A DNA stretch of 64,000 nt, from NCBI GenBank assembly GCA_963813375.1, contig CAWEYT010000003.1:17710-81709 (forward strand). Reading direction: 5' to 3'. The notes under the pieces were generated by a model, which worked only from the letters and a program-made list of their open reading frames with translations, had not been told where the DNA came from and ran no database searches. The first letter of the stretch is position 1; the number at the start of each line of letters is the position of its first letter. This DNA is from DASTFY01 sp963813375. Lineage in GTDB: Bacteria > Actinomycetota > Acidimicrobiia > Acidimicrobiales > Ilumatobacteraceae. Shown here in pieces: positions 46,261-56,128 of the stretch. Made by a program: the position numbers and the translations under genes.

Positions 46261-46324
46261 GCGCGCCGGCTTCCCGCCGCGCGTGCCCACGACCTCCCGA
46301 GCATCGGGAGGTCGCTTCCGTTTT
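46261..46324 (+). terminator. ilv attenuator: anti-terminator region and terminator hairpin
   Basis: CGACCTCCCGA (46290-46300) pairs with TCGGGAGGTCG (46304-46314) as a perfect 11-base-pair stem with loop GCA, followed by CTTCCGTTTT. An upstream GCGCG/CGCGC stem (46261-46282) is the likely pause hairpin. The terminator ends about 20 bases before the ilvB ATG. Confidence 0.82.
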
Positions 46325-46341
46325 CAGGAAGGATCACGACC

Positions 46342-48090
46342 ATGAAGCTCACCGGGGCGCAAGCCCTCATCAAGGCTCTCGAGATGGAGGGGGTCGAGGT
46401 CATGTTCGGCCTGCCCGGAGGTTGCATCCTCCCGGCCTACGACCCGCTGCTGGACTCCTCGATCCGGCACATCCTCGTGCGCCACGAGCAGGGCGCCGGC
46501 CACATGGCGGAGGGCTACGCCCACGTCACCGGCCGTCCCGGCGTGGCCATGGTGACGAGCGGCCCCGCCGCCACCAACCTCGTGACCCCGCTGTGCGACG
46601 CCTACATGGACTCGATCCCGATGGTCGCCATCACCGGGCAGGTCCCGACGACCGCCATCGGCACCGACGCCTTCCAGGAGTGCGACACCGTCGGCATCAC
46701 CCGCTCGGTCACGAAGCACAACGAACTGGTGATGAGCCCGGAGGACCTGCCGCTGGCCATCCGCCAGGCCTTCCACATCGCCACGACCGGCCGCCCGGGG
46801 CCGGTGCTGGTCGACGTCCCCAAGGACGTGCTGCAGCAGGCGATGGAGTGGCACTGGCCCAGCGATGTCGCCGTCGTCGACTCGCTGCCCGGCTACCGGC
46901 CGAACGTCAAGGGCCACCCCCGCATGGTCCGCGAGGCGGCCCGCCTGATCATGGCCTCCGAGCGACCGGTGCTCTACGTCGGCGGCGGCATCCTCAAGGC
47001 CAGGGCCGCCGACGCGCTGCGCGAGTTGGCCGAGCTGACCGGGATCCACGTGGTCACGACGCTCATGGCCCGCGGCGCCTTCCCGGACGACCACCCGTTG
47101 TGCCTCGGCATGCCCGGCATGCACGGCAATGCCACCGCGGTGACGGCCCTGCAGAAGGCCGACCTGCTGATCGCGCTCGGGGCTCGCTTCGACGACCGTG
47201 TGACGGGGAAGGTCTCCTCGTTCGCGCCCGAGGCCAAGGTCATCCACGTCGACATCGATCCGGCCGAGCAGGGCAAGGTCCGGCGGCCGGACGTGCCGAT
47301 CGTCGGGGACTGCCGGCTGGTGATCGAGGAGATCGTGAAGGCATTGCGCTCGGCACTCGACGCGGGCGCTGAACGGGCGGACACGTCGGCGTGGCGCAGC
47401 CGCATCTCGGGATGGCGGGAGCAGTTCCCGTACGCGTACGAGCAGGCCGAGCCGGGTGAGGCGCTCAAGCCCCAGTTCTGCCTGGAGACGCTGCGCGACA
47501 GCGCCCCCGAGGGCACGATCCTCGTGTCCGGGGTCGGCCAGCACCAGATGTGGTCGTCGCAGTACTGGCGTTTCACGGAGCCCTACTCCTGGGTGAACTC
47601 CGGCGGCCTGGGCACCATGGGGTTCTCGGTGCCCGCGGCCATCGGGGCCAAGGTGGGCCGGCCCGATCGCACCGTGTGGGCGATCGACGGCGACGGTTGC
47701 TTCCAGATGACCGCGCAGGAGCTGGTCACCGCCTCGACCGAGCGGATCCCGATCAAGGTGGGCATCCTCAACAACTCCTACCTGGGGATGGTCCGCCAGT
47801 GGCAGGAGATGTTCTACGACGAGCGGTACAGCGAGGTGTACCTGTCGCCCGACCTGCCCGACTACGTGAAGTGGGCCGAAGCCATGGGCTGCGTCGGGTT
47901 CCGGGTCGAGGCCCCGGAGGAGGTGCAGCCGGCCATCGACAAGGCCAACGCCATCGACGATCGCCCGGTGGTCATCGACTTCCGCGTCGACGCCGGCGAG
48001 AAGGTGTTCCCGATGGTGCCGGCAGGCCACTCGAACGACGACCTGGTCCTCCCGCCGTCGCAGCTCCGCTGGCAGGAGTCGCTGCGATGA
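46342..48090 (+). CDS. ilvB: Acetolactate synthase (AHAS) large subunit
   Basis: The 582-residue ThDP enzyme has the catalytic glutamate in RHEQGAGHMAEGYA near 48, the central FAD/dehydrogenase-like domain, and the ThDP motif GDGCFQMTAQELVTA near 450 ending with NNSYLGMVRQWQ. It condenses pyruvate with pyruvate or 2-oxobutyrate. It begins just after the attenuator and overlaps ilvN by four bases. It is intact. Confidence 0.96.
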   Translation: MKLTGAQALIKALEMEGVEVMFGLPGGCILPAYDPLLDSSIRHILVRHEQGAGHMAEGYAHVTGRPGVAMVTSGPAATNLVTPLCDAYMDSIPMVAITGQVPTTAIGTDAFQECDTVGITRSVTKHNELVMSPEDLPLAIRQAFHIATTGRPGPVLVDVPKDVLQQAMEWHWPSDVAVVDSLPGYRPNVKGHPRMVREAARLIMASERPVLYVGGGILKARAADALRELAELTGIHVVTTLMARGAFPDDHPLCLGMPGMHGNATAVTALQKADLLIALGARFDDRVTGKVSSFAPEAKVIHVDIDPAEQGKVRRPDVPIVGDCRLVIEEIVKALRSALDAGAERADTSAWRSRISGWREQFPYAYEQAEPGEALKPQFCLETLRDSAPEGTILVSGVGQHQMWSSQYWRFTEPYSWVNSGGLGTMGFSVPAAIGAKVGRPDRTVWAIDGDGCFQMTAQELVTASTERIPIKVGILNNSYLGMVRQWQEMFYDERYSEVYLSPDLPDYVKWAEAMGCVGFRVEAPEEVQPAIDKANAIDDRPVVIDFRVDAGEKVFPMVPAGHSNDDLVLPPSQLRWQESLR

Positions 48091-48629
48091 GCGCCGCCGT
48101 CGCGCCCGGCGAGGGACATCACATCCTGTCCGTCCTCGTCGAGAACCGGCCGGGAGTCCTGGCCCGAGTGGCGTCGCTGTTCGCCCGCCGGGGCTACAAC
48201 ATCTTCTCGCTGGCCGTCGCGCCGAGCGAGGACGAGCGCTTCTCGCGCCTGACCATCGTCGTCGACCTCGAATCTGCGCCCCTCGAGCAGATCACCAAGC
48301 AGCTGTTCAAGCTCATCGAGGTCGTGAAGATCTCCGAGCTCGATCCCAGACGGAGCGTCGAGCGGGAGCTCGTGCTGGCCACGGTCCGGGCGGCGCCCGA
48401 GGACCGCAGCCAGGTCGTGGAGCTGGTGACGATCTTCGAGGGCAAGATCCTGGCCGTCGGCACCGACGCTCTCACCGTGTCGCTCGAAGGGCATCCCGAC
48501 AAGCTCGACGACTTCGAGGAGTTGCTCCGCGGCTATGGCATCGTGGAGCTGCAGCGCACCGGCCGCGTGGCGCTGCCCAAGCTGGATCGTGAGGCGCGGG
48601 TGCGCGCCGTGAGAGGAAGGGCCAGCTGA
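48087..48629 (+). CDS. ilvN: Acetolactate synthase small (regulatory) subunit
   Basis: The ATG at 48087 overlaps the ilvB stop. The ACT domain is clear (ILSVLVENRPGVLARVASLFARRGYNI, then RLTIVVD), followed by the C-terminal subunit domain with ELVLATVRA and EGKILAVGTDALTVSLEG. It binds valine and activates and feedback-inhibits the large subunit. The length of 180 residues is usual for Actinobacteria. Its TGA overlaps the ATG of ilvC. Confidence 0.95.
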   Translation: MSAAVAPGEGHHILSVLVENRPGVLARVASLFARRGYNIFSLAVAPSEDERFSRLTIVVDLESAPLEQITKQLFKLIEVVKISELDPRRSVERELVLATVRAAPEDRSQVVELVTIFEGKILAVGTDALTVSLEGHPDKLDDFEELLRGYGIVELQRTGRVALPKLDREARVRAVRGRAS

Positions 48630-49657
48630 TGGCTGCAACCGTCTACTACGAGACCGACGCCGATCGGTCGATCATCCAGGGCCGCAAGGTCGCTGTCATC
48701 GGGTATGGCTCGCAAGGTCACGGGCATGCCCTGAACCTGAAGGACTCGGGCATCGACGTCCGGGTCGGGCTGCGCGAGGGCTCGGCCTCCGTGGCCAAGG
48801 CCGAGGCGGCCGGGTTGCGGGTGCTGCCCATCGCCGCTGCCGCGGCCGAGGCCGACGTGATCATGCTGCTGGCGCCGGACACCGAGCAGAAGGCCATCTA
48901 CGACGAGCACGTCGCCCCGAACCTGTCGCCCGGTGACGCCGTAGCGTTCGCGCACGGCTTCAACATCCGCTTCGGGCGCATCGCGCCGCCCGAGGGCATC
49001 GACGTGATCATGGTCGCGCCCAAGGGTCCCGGCCACCTGGTCAGGCGGACCTATGTGGAGGGCGGTGGCGTGCCCTGCCTGATTGCCGTGGAGCAGGACG
49101 CCACGGGCAAGGCCCGGGAGCTGGCGCTCTCCTACGCCGACGCCATCGGGGGCACCCGGGCCGGTGTCATCGAGACGACGTTCGCCGAGGAGACCGAGAC
49201 GGACCTCTTCGGTGAGCAGGTCGTGCTGTGCGGCGGGCTGACGTCGCTGGTGCAGGCCGGGTTCGAGACGTTGGTCGATGCCGGGTACCAGCCGGAGATG
49301 GCCTACTTCGAGTGTCTCCACGAGGTGAAGCTGATCGTGGACCTCATGTACGAGGAGGGCATCGCCGGCATGCGCTACTCGATCTCGGACACCGCGGAGT
49401 ACGGCGACCTCACCCGTGGTCCGCGGATCATCACCGACGAGACCCGCGCCGAGATGCGGCGGATCCTCGACGAGATCGTGAGCGGGCGCTTCGCCGATGA
49501 GTGGGTGGCCGAGAGCGACGGGGGTCGGCCCCGCTTCAACGCCCTGCGGGAGGAGGGCCGGCAGCACCCGATCGAGCAGGTCGGCGGCGAGCTGCGGGCC
49601 ATGATGCCGTGGATCTCGGCCGGCAAGCAGAAGGTCAGCGAGGTCAGCGGCGGCTAG
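48629..49657 (+). CDS. ilvC: Ketol-acid reductoisomerase (NADP+), class I
   Basis: The 342-residue protein has the Rossmann motif VIGYGSQGHGHALNLKDSG at about 26-44 and the knotted C-terminal domain with FAEETETDLFGEQ and ECLHEVKLIVDLMYEGG-like ligands for two magnesium ions. It rearranges and reduces acetolactate to dihydroxy-isovalerate, the substrate of ilvD encoded upstream. It is the last gene of the ilvBNC operon and intact. Confidence 0.96.
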   Translation: MAATVYYETDADRSIIQGRKVAVIGYGSQGHGHALNLKDSGIDVRVGLREGSASVAKAEAAGLRVLPIAAAAAEADVIMLLAPDTEQKAIYDEHVAPNLSPGDAVAFAHGFNIRFGRIAPPEGIDVIMVAPKGPGHLVRRTYVEGGGVPCLIAVEQDATGKARELALSYADAIGGTRAGVIETTFAEETETDLFGEQVVLCGGLTSLVQAGFETLVDAGYQPEMAYFECLHEVKLIVDLMYEEGIAGMRYSISDTAEYGDLTRGPRIITDETRAEMRRILDEIVSGRFADEWVAESDGGRPRFNALREEGRQHPIEQVGGELRAMMPWISAGKQKVSEVSGG

Positions 49658-49735
49658 ACCCCGCTTCGAGGCCGAGGTCGCCGGCTCGCGCTGGTCGATC
49701 GATCCGACATCACCCCTGGCCCGTATCGTGCCCGG

Positions 49736-50911
49736 GTGACCGAGCGAGCGACGCGCAGCGTCTACACGGTGTTCATCCTTGCCGGGGTCTCGATCGCATC
49801 GCTGTTGTCGCGGGTGCCGCAGATCCGCGATCTGCTCCACCTGGAGCCAGGTGCGCTCGGCGTGTTGTTGTTGATGACCGCCATCGGCTCCCTGCTCTCG
49901 CTGCCCTCGTCCGGGCTCGTCGTCCACCGACTCGGTGCCGCCCGCACCGTCTCGATCATGTCGGTGGTGTCGATGGCAGGCCTGGCGATTGTCGCCATCG
50001 GCACCGAGGTCGGTGCAGTGTTGGTCGGTGCCGGGCTGTTCGTGTTCGGGTTCGGCGCCGGTCAATGGGACGTCGCCATGAACGTGGAGGGGAGTGCGGT
50101 TGAGCAGCAGCTGGATCGAGCGATCATGTCGCGTTTCCACGCTGCGTTCAGCATCGGTACGGTCGCCGGAGCGCTGATCGGCGCCGGCATGAACGCCGTG
50201 CACGTCCGGCCGATGTTCCACCTCGCCGCGGTCGCAGCGCTGGTCGTGCTCGGCGCCCAGGTCGCCGTCCGCGGCTTTCTCCCGGCCGAGGTCGACGAGC
50301 ACGCCGACCAGGGTGACGAGCGGAGCCCGCTCAAGGCCTGGACCGAGCGACGCACGGTCCTGATCGGTCTGTTCGTGTTGTGCATGACGTTCGCCGAGGG
50401 CACAGGCAACGACTGGCTGGGTGTCGCCGCGATCGACGGCTACGGCGCCAGCGCCGCGCTCGGCTCTCTCGCCTACGTGTTGTTCGTCGCCTCGATGACC
50501 GCGGGGCGGTGGTTCGGCCCGCGCGTGCTCGATCCCTTCGGCCGCGTCCTGGTGCTGCGGGCCGGCGCGGTGTGCGCGATGGCAGGCGTGCTGGTGGTGG
50601 TCGTCGGTCCGTCGCTCGCGACCGCACTGATCGGCATCATCCTGTGGGGGTTGGGCGCCGCGCTCGGCTTCCCGACGGGTATGAGCGCCGCCGCCGACGA
50701 ACCGCGGTACGCCGCTGGCCGCGTCAGCACTGTCGCCACTCTTGGCTACGTCGCATTCCTGGCAGGCCCATCGTTGATCGGTTTGATCGGCAACGAGACG
50801 GGTGTGTTGCGCGCCCTGACCGTGACCGCCGGCCTGTTGGCGCTCGGGTTCGCGGTCGCCGGTTCGACACGTCCGCTCGAGGTCGCACCGGCCGTCGACG
50901 TGCCGAGCTGA
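49736..50911 (+). CDS. MFS transporter, YbjJ-like
   Basis: The 391-residue protein starts at GTG 49736 and has twelve membrane segments. The N-terminus SVYTVFILAGVSIASLLSRV, GAGQWDVAMNVEGSAVEQQL in the fourth-segment region and SRFHAAFSIGTVAGALIGAG resemble YbjJ/FucP-like MFS proteins of unknown substrate. It is intact and lies 78 bases after ilvC; it may be cotranscribed, but an independent role is likely. Confidence 0.8.
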   Translation: MTERATRSVYTVFILAGVSIASLLSRVPQIRDLLHLEPGALGVLLLMTAIGSLLSLPSSGLVVHRLGAARTVSIMSVVSMAGLAIVAIGTEVGAVLVGAGLFVFGFGAGQWDVAMNVEGSAVEQQLDRAIMSRFHAAFSIGTVAGALIGAGMNAVHVRPMFHLAAVAALVVLGAQVAVRGFLPAEVDEHADQGDERSPLKAWTERRTVLIGLFVLCMTFAEGTGNDWLGVAAIDGYGASAALGSLAYVLFVASMTAGRWFGPRVLDPFGRVLVLRAGAVCAMAGVLVVVVGPSLATALIGIILWGLGAALGFPTGMSAAADEPRYAAGRVSTVATLGYVAFLAGPSLIGLIGNETGVLRALTVTAGLLALGFAVAGSTRPLEVAPAVDVPS

Positions 50912-51209
50912 CCTAGGCCGCGCACGCGACAGCGGTGTAGGTCGCAACCGGCGTTGCGGGCCGTGGCTGACCACCGACCGCCGTGCGTGTTATGGGGCGG
51001 TCGGCCTCGGTCGTAGGCGGTCGATCTGGGTGCTCGAGAGCCGGGCGGTTCGCCGAGCTCCTGCTCGATGAGATACCCGCCACATGGAGCGAATCGTACG
51101 GTGTCGTTGTCGAGGGAGTCACGTGGGGTGGGGGCGCATCGGCGACCCGGCAGGCGCGGGCCCAGATCGTGCCGTTGCACTCATGCTGCTGGCCGCGCCC
51201 TGCGGAGCG

Positions 51210-51238
51210 TTGACTTTGTCTGTCGGGGTCCATAGCGT
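51210..51238 (+). promoter_or_regulatory. Candidate promoter of the trehalose/maltose-type ABC operon
   Basis: TTGACT (51210-51215) and TAGCGT (51233-51238) are 17 bases apart, 70 bases before the GTG at 51308. The rest of the 396-base gap 50912-51307 holds no gene and no operator that I could identify with confidence. Confidence 0.45.
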
Positions 51239-51307
51239 TCGGACGGGTTCGACGTTGGGGATCGACCGAGTCACGTCGGGCACGGTGCTTCGATCGAGGG
51301 GGCTGAT

Positions 51308-52647
51308 GTGTGGCAGTTTCCGAGGCGTCGATTCCGGAGTGTTCTTCGGCGTGCTCCACGTCGATCGTTGACTCTGGCGGCGGTTGCCGTCGTCGCCGGT
51401 CCGATGGTGTTGTTCGGCTGTGGCGGTGACGAGGGCGGCGCTCCGACCCTCACGTGGTACATCAACCCGGACAACGGAGGCCAGGCCGAGCTGGCCAAGA
51501 AGTGCGGTGACGCGTCCAACGGCGCGTACCGCATCGAGACGCAGATCCTGCCCAACGAAGCCGACCAGCAGCGCGAGCAGCTGGTGCGGCGCCTCGCCGC
51601 CGACGACCCGTCGGTCGATCTGATGAGCCTCGACCCACCGTTCGTCGCCGAGTTCGCCAACGCCGGCTACCTCCTGCCGATCACGAACCCGGACGACGTC
51701 AAGTCGTTCACAGACGGCGTCCTGAAGGCCCCGCTCGCCACCGTGTTCTGGGACGACCAACTGGTGGCGCCCCCGTTCTGGGCCAATACGCAGTTGCTGT
51801 GGTACCGCAAGTCGGTCGCCGAGGCAGCAGGCGTGGATCCCACGGCCGGCGACTTCACGTGGGATCAGATGATCGAGGCCGCCGAGTCGCAGGGCAAGCG
51901 GATCGGAGTGCAGTCGCGGCGCTACGAGGGCTACATGGTCTGGATCAACGCCCTCATCGTCTCCGGTGGCGGGGAGATCATCGAGAACCCCGAGCTCGGT
52001 GCCGACGCGACGCCGACCGTCGCGTCTCCGGCAGGGGACAAGGCCGCCGACATCGTCGGCAACCTCGCCCGCTCGTCCGCGGCCCCCGCCGACATGTCGA
52101 CTGCCGGTGAGGAAGAGGCGCGATCGCTGTTCCAGGGGGCCAACGGGTCGTTCATGGTCAACTGGCCGTACGTCTACCAAGCGGCGAACGACGCGGTGAA
52201 GCAAGGCGCCCTCGATCAGTCGGTGGTCGACGACATCGCCTGGGCCCGTTATCCGGAGGCGGAGGCCGGCACGCCGAGCAAGCCGCCGCTCGGTGGGATC
52301 AACCTGGCGATCGGGGCCTTCACGAAGAACCCGGAAGAGGCCCTGGCGGCGGCCAAGTGCATCACGTCGCTGGAGAGCAACATCCAGTACATGATCAAGT
52401 CGGGCAACCCCGCCGCGCGGGCGCCGCATACGACGATCCCGCGGTGCGGAAGGCGTTCCCGATGGCCGACCTGATCCGGGAGTCGATCAACGACGCCGGG
52501 CCGCGGCCGGTCACGCCGTACTACGGCGACGTCTCGGTTTCGGTGCAGCGGACGTGGCACCCGCCGGAGGGCGTGCAGGACCCGAGCACGCCCGAGGAGA
52601 CCGACGACTACATGTCCGACGTGCTCAGCGGAGATGCCCTGCTGTGA
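51308..52647 (+). CDS. Trehalose/maltose-type ABC transporter substrate-binding lipoprotein (one frameshift)
   Basis: GTG 51308 gives a very basic n-region and a lipobox ending at Cys38 (VLFGC). The body is a family-1 extracellular solute-binding protein with PTLTWYINPDNGGQAELAKK, FVAEFANAGYLLPI and GANGSFMVNWPYVY, similar to LpqY/ThuE. A one-base loss near 52425 shifts the frame; the copy of this region near 59290 reads without the break (GNPAARGAAYDD), showing the intended frame. The stop is 52647. The last third of this gene is duplicated twice downstream. The sugar is unproven; trehalose or a related alpha-glucoside is most likely. Confidence 0.82.
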
Positions 52648-52699
52648 CCGCACGAGGACGAGGCAGCAACGCCGACAGCGACGACGAGGGAGGAGAGCC

Positions 52700-53644
52700 A
52701 TGACCATCGTCGAACCGCGCACCGAGCCTCCGCCCGAGGCACCGGAAGAGAAGGTCAAGCCACATCTCACCGAGCGGGCCCGTCACGAGCGCCGGCTCGG
52801 CCTGTCCCTCTCCGCGCCGGCGTTCATCGTGATGATCATCGTCACGGCGTACCCGTTGGTGTACGCCGTCGTGCTCTCCCTCTACAAGTACCGGTTGACC
52901 GATCCGGCGGGCCGTGAGTTCGTCGGCCTCAACAACTACTTCACGGTGCTGACCGACCCGATCTGGTGGAACGACTTCGTGACCACCCTCGTCATCACGA
53001 TCGCCAGCGTGGTCGTCGAGCTGGTGCTCGGCTTCTGCTTCGCCTGGGTGATGTACCGGATCATCACCGGCCGTTCCGTCGTCCGCACCGGCATCCTCGT
53101 GCCCTACGGAATCATCACGGTCGTGTCGGCGTACATCTGGCGCTACGCCTTCCAGCTCGACTCGGGATTCGTCAACCAGTGGTTCGGTCTCGGCGACTAC
53201 AACTGGTTCGGCGGCCGTTGGTCGTCGCTGTTCGTGATCGTCTTCTCCGAGATCTGGAAGACGACGCCGTTCATCTCGCTGTTGCTCTTGGCGGGACTGG
53301 TACAGGTCCCGATGGAGCTGCAGGAGGCCGCCAGCGTCGACGGGGCCACGGCGTGGCAGCGGCTGTGGAAGGTCACGCTGCCCAACATGAAGGCGGCGAT
53401 CATGGTCGCCCTGCTCTTCCGCACGCTCGACGCCTGGCGCATCTTCGACAACCCGTACGTGATGACGAACGGCGCCAACAACACCGAGACGCTGTCGTTC
53501 CTTGCCTACCGCCAGAACGTGACCCTCGTGAACCTCGGCGCCGGCTCGGCCATCTCTGTCCTGCTGTTCCTCACGGTCGTCGTCATCGCCTTCATCTTCA
53601 TCAAGGGCTTCAAGACCGATCTGTCCCAGGTGAGGGGTGGCTGA
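52700..53644 (+). CDS. ABC sugar permease 1 (MalF/SugA-like), copy 1
   Basis: The ATG at 52700 follows GGGAGGAGAG. The 314-residue protein has six membrane segments and the permease EAA motif QEAASVDGATAWQRLWKVTLP, which contacts the ATPase. It pairs with the protein encoded next, with a TGATG overlap. It is intact and can be taken as the reference copy. It belongs to the CUT1 family of disaccharide importers. Confidence 0.9.
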   Translation: MTIVEPRTEPPPEAPEEKVKPHLTERARHERRLGLSLSAPAFIVMIIVTAYPLVYAVVLSLYKYRLTDPAGREFVGLNNYFTVLTDPIWWNDFVTTLVITIASVVVELVLGFCFAWVMYRIITGRSVVRTGILVPYGIITVVSAYIWRYAFQLDSGFVNQWFGLGDYNWFGGRWSSLFVIVFSEIWKTTPFISLLLLAGLVQVPMELQEAASVDGATAWQRLWKVTLPNMKAAIMVALLFRTLDAWRIFDNPYVMTNGANNTETLSFLAYRQNVTLVNLGAGSAISVLLFLTVVVIAFIFIKGFKTDLSQVRGG

Positions 53645-54480
53645 TGGCGACGACCCGCAAGACCAGCAACTGGTGGACGGTGTGGGGCGTCCTCATCCTG
53701 CTCTGGGCGATGTTCCCGCTGGCGTGGATGGTGTCGCTGTCGTTCAAGGATCCGGCCACGTTCCGCGGCTCGACGCCCCAGTTCCTCCCGGAGAACTGGG
53801 TGTGGAAGAACTACGACTCGGTGTTCTCCGACTCGCTGTTCACCTCCGCCTTGCGCAACTCGTTCGGGATCTCGATCCTCGCCACCCTGATCTCGGTGGT
53901 CATCGCGATGTTCGCCTCCTACGCCATCGCCCGCCTCGAGTTCCCGCTGAAGAAGGTGCTCCTCTCGATGGCGCTCGCGATTGCGATGTTCCCCCAGGCA
54001 GCGCTGGTCGGACCGTTGTTCGACATGTGGCGCAGGATCGGCATCTACGACACGTGGATCGGGCTGATCATCCCGTACCTGACCTTCGCCTTGCCGCTCT
54101 CGATCTGGACGATGTCGGCGTTCTTCCGCCAGATCCCGTGGGAGATGGAGCAGGCCGCCCAGGTCGATGGGGCGACGGCGTGGCAGGCGTTCCGCAAGGT
54201 GATCGTGCCGCTGGCGGCGCCCGGGGTGTTCACCACCGCCATCCTGACGTTCTTCTTCTGCTGGAACGAGTTCCTGCTGGCGGCGTCGCTCACCTCCACC
54301 GACCGGGCACGCACCGTGCCCGCGGCGCTGACGTTCTTCACCGGCTCGTCGCAGTTCGAGTCGCCGATCACCGCGATCATGGCGGCTTCGGTTGTCGTCA
54401 CGATCCCCGTCGTCATCATCGTCTTGCTCTTCCAGCGTCGGATCGTCGCCGGCCTCACGGCCGGCGCCGTCAAGGGTTGA
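53644..54480 (+). CDS. ABC sugar permease 2 (MalG/SugB-like), copy 1
   Basis: The ATG at 53644 overlaps the stop of permease 1. The 278-residue protein has six membrane segments and the EAA motif MEQAAQVDGATAWQAFRKVI. It forms the heterodimeric channel with permease 1. This copy has ARLEFPLKK where copies 2 and 3 have an aspartate (LDFPLKK). It is intact. The ATPase gene follows after 16 bases. Confidence 0.9.
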   Translation: MATTRKTSNWWTVWGVLILLWAMFPLAWMVSLSFKDPATFRGSTPQFLPENWVWKNYDSVFSDSLFTSALRNSFGISILATLISVVIAMFASYAIARLEFPLKKVLLSMALAIAMFPQAALVGPLFDMWRRIGIYDTWIGLIIPYLTFALPLSIWTMSAFFRQIPWEMEQAAQVDGATAWQAFRKVIVPLAAPGVFTTAILTFFFCWNEFLLAASLTSTDRARTVPAALTFFTGSSQFESPITAIMAASVVVTIPVVIIVLLFQRRIVAGLTAGAVKG

Positions 54481-54496
54481 TCGAAGGGAGCCTGCT

Positions 54497-55655
54497 GTGG
54501 CCGAGATCACGATCAAGAACGTCGTCAAGGAGTACGGGGACGGGTTCCTCGCCGTCGACGACGTGAGCCTGGACATCGCCGACGGGGAGTTCATGATCCT
54601 CGTCGGCCCGTCGGGATGTGGCAAGTCCACATTGCTGCGGATGATCGTCGGACTGGAGGACATCACGTCCGGCGACGTGCTCATCGCCGGCGAGCGCGTC
54701 AACGACAAGGCGCCGCGCAGCCGCAACCTGGCGATGGTCTTCCAGAACTACGCCCTCTACCCCCACCTCTCGGTGTTCGAGAACATCGCCTTCCCGCTCC
54801 GCCTGCGCGGCGGGATGTCCGACGAGGAGATCAAGGCCAAGGTCGAGGAGGCGGCGGCGACCCTCGAGCTCACCGAGCACCTCGACCGCAAGCCGGCGAA
54901 CCTGTCCGGAGGCCAGCGTCAACGGGTGGCGATGGGCCGGGCGATCGTGCGCAACGCGGACGCCTTCCTGTTCGACGAGCCGCTCTCCAACCTCGACGCC
55001 AAGCTGCGCGGCCAGATGCGCACCGAGATCCTGCGCATGCAGCGCCGGATGGGGACGACCACGGTCTACGTCACGCACGACCAGACCGAGGCGATGACGC
55101 TCGGCGATCGCGTCGCGGTCCTGCGCAAGGGCCTACTTCAGCAGGTAGCCACCCCCCGGGACCTCTACGAGCGTCCCGTGAACATGTTCGTCGGCGGGCT
55201 TCATCGGTTCCCCGCCGATGAACTTCATCCCCGGCACCATCGAGGGGGGCAAGCTCAGCCTGCCGTTCCTGTCGATCGCCCTGCCCGAAGACATGCAGGC
55301 TGCCGCCGGCGACCGCGACCACGTGATGATCGGCGTCCGTCCGGAGGCGTTCGAGGACGCAGCGTTGATCGAGGCCGGGAAGAGCGACCAGGGGGTCACG
55401 TTCACGGTGAAGGTGGACGTGATCGAGTGGCTCGGCAACGAGCAGTACGCCTACATCCCATACGACGCGCCGGATCACATGGTGGCCGGTCTCGCGGAGC
55501 TCGAGCGGGAACTGGACAGCGAGCGGATGCGCAGTCAGCTGGTCGTGGCCCTCGATCCGAAGAGTCGCATACGCGACAACAGCGATGCCACGCTGTGGCT
55601 CGATCCGCGCAACATGCTGATCTTCGATCCCCAGACCCGCGACAACCTCACCCTG
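54497..55655 (+). CDS. ABC sugar transporter ATPase (MalK/SugC-like), copy 1, truncated at the repeat junction
   Basis: GTG 54497 starts an ATPase with Walker A GPSGCGKST near 36, Q-loop VFQNYALYPH, signature LSGGQRQR and Walker B FLFDEPLSNLDAK. The C-terminal TOBE/OB regulatory domain follows. One extra C near 55193 shifts the frame after NMFV. The normal final codons after DNLTL (SIEG and stop, seen in copy 3) are missing: the repeat junction at 55655/55656 joins the gene to binding-protein sequence, which stays open to 55904. Confidence 0.85.
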
Positions 55656-56076
55656 CGACGACATCGCCTGGGCCCGTTATCCGGAGGCGGAGGCCGGCAC
55701 GCCGAGCAAGCCGCCCAGCTCGGCGGGATCAACCTGGCGATCGGGGCCTTCACGAAGAGCCCGGAAGAGGCCCTGGCGGCGGCCAAGTGCATCACGTCGC
55801 TGGAGAGCAACATCCAGTACATGATCAAGTCGGGCAACCCCGCCCGCGGGGCGCCGCGTACGACGATCCCACGGTGCGGAAGGCGTTCCCGATGGCCGAC
55901 CTGATCCGGGAGTCGATCAACGACGCCGGGCCGCGGCCGGTCACGCCGTACTACGGCGACGTCTCGGTTTCGGTGCAGCGGACGTGGCACCCGCCGAGAG
56001 CGTGCAGGACCCGAGCACGCCCGAGGAGACCGACAACTACATGTCCGACGTGCTCAGCGGAGATGCCCTGCTGTGA
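55656..56076 (+). pseudogene. Orphan 3' fragment of the binding-protein gene (start of unit 2)
   Basis: It matches the last 420 bases of the binding-protein gene (51308-52647) but has no start or signal peptide. A two-base change near 55715 puts LGGINLAIGAFTKS in frame with the upstream ATPase sequence, and the frame is lost again near 55845. It is a by-product of the duplication. It also supplies the ribosome site for the next permease. Confidence 0.85.
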
Positions 56077-56128
56077 CCGCACGAGGACGAGGCAGCAACG
56101 CCGACAGCGACGACGAGGGAGGAGAGCC

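Noticed and set aside
52700..54480. Maltose-specific transporter (malEFGK) as a firm call
   Set aside because: The proteins fit the general CUT1 disaccharide group, but no trehalose, maltose or glucosidase enzyme gene is nearby to set the substrate.
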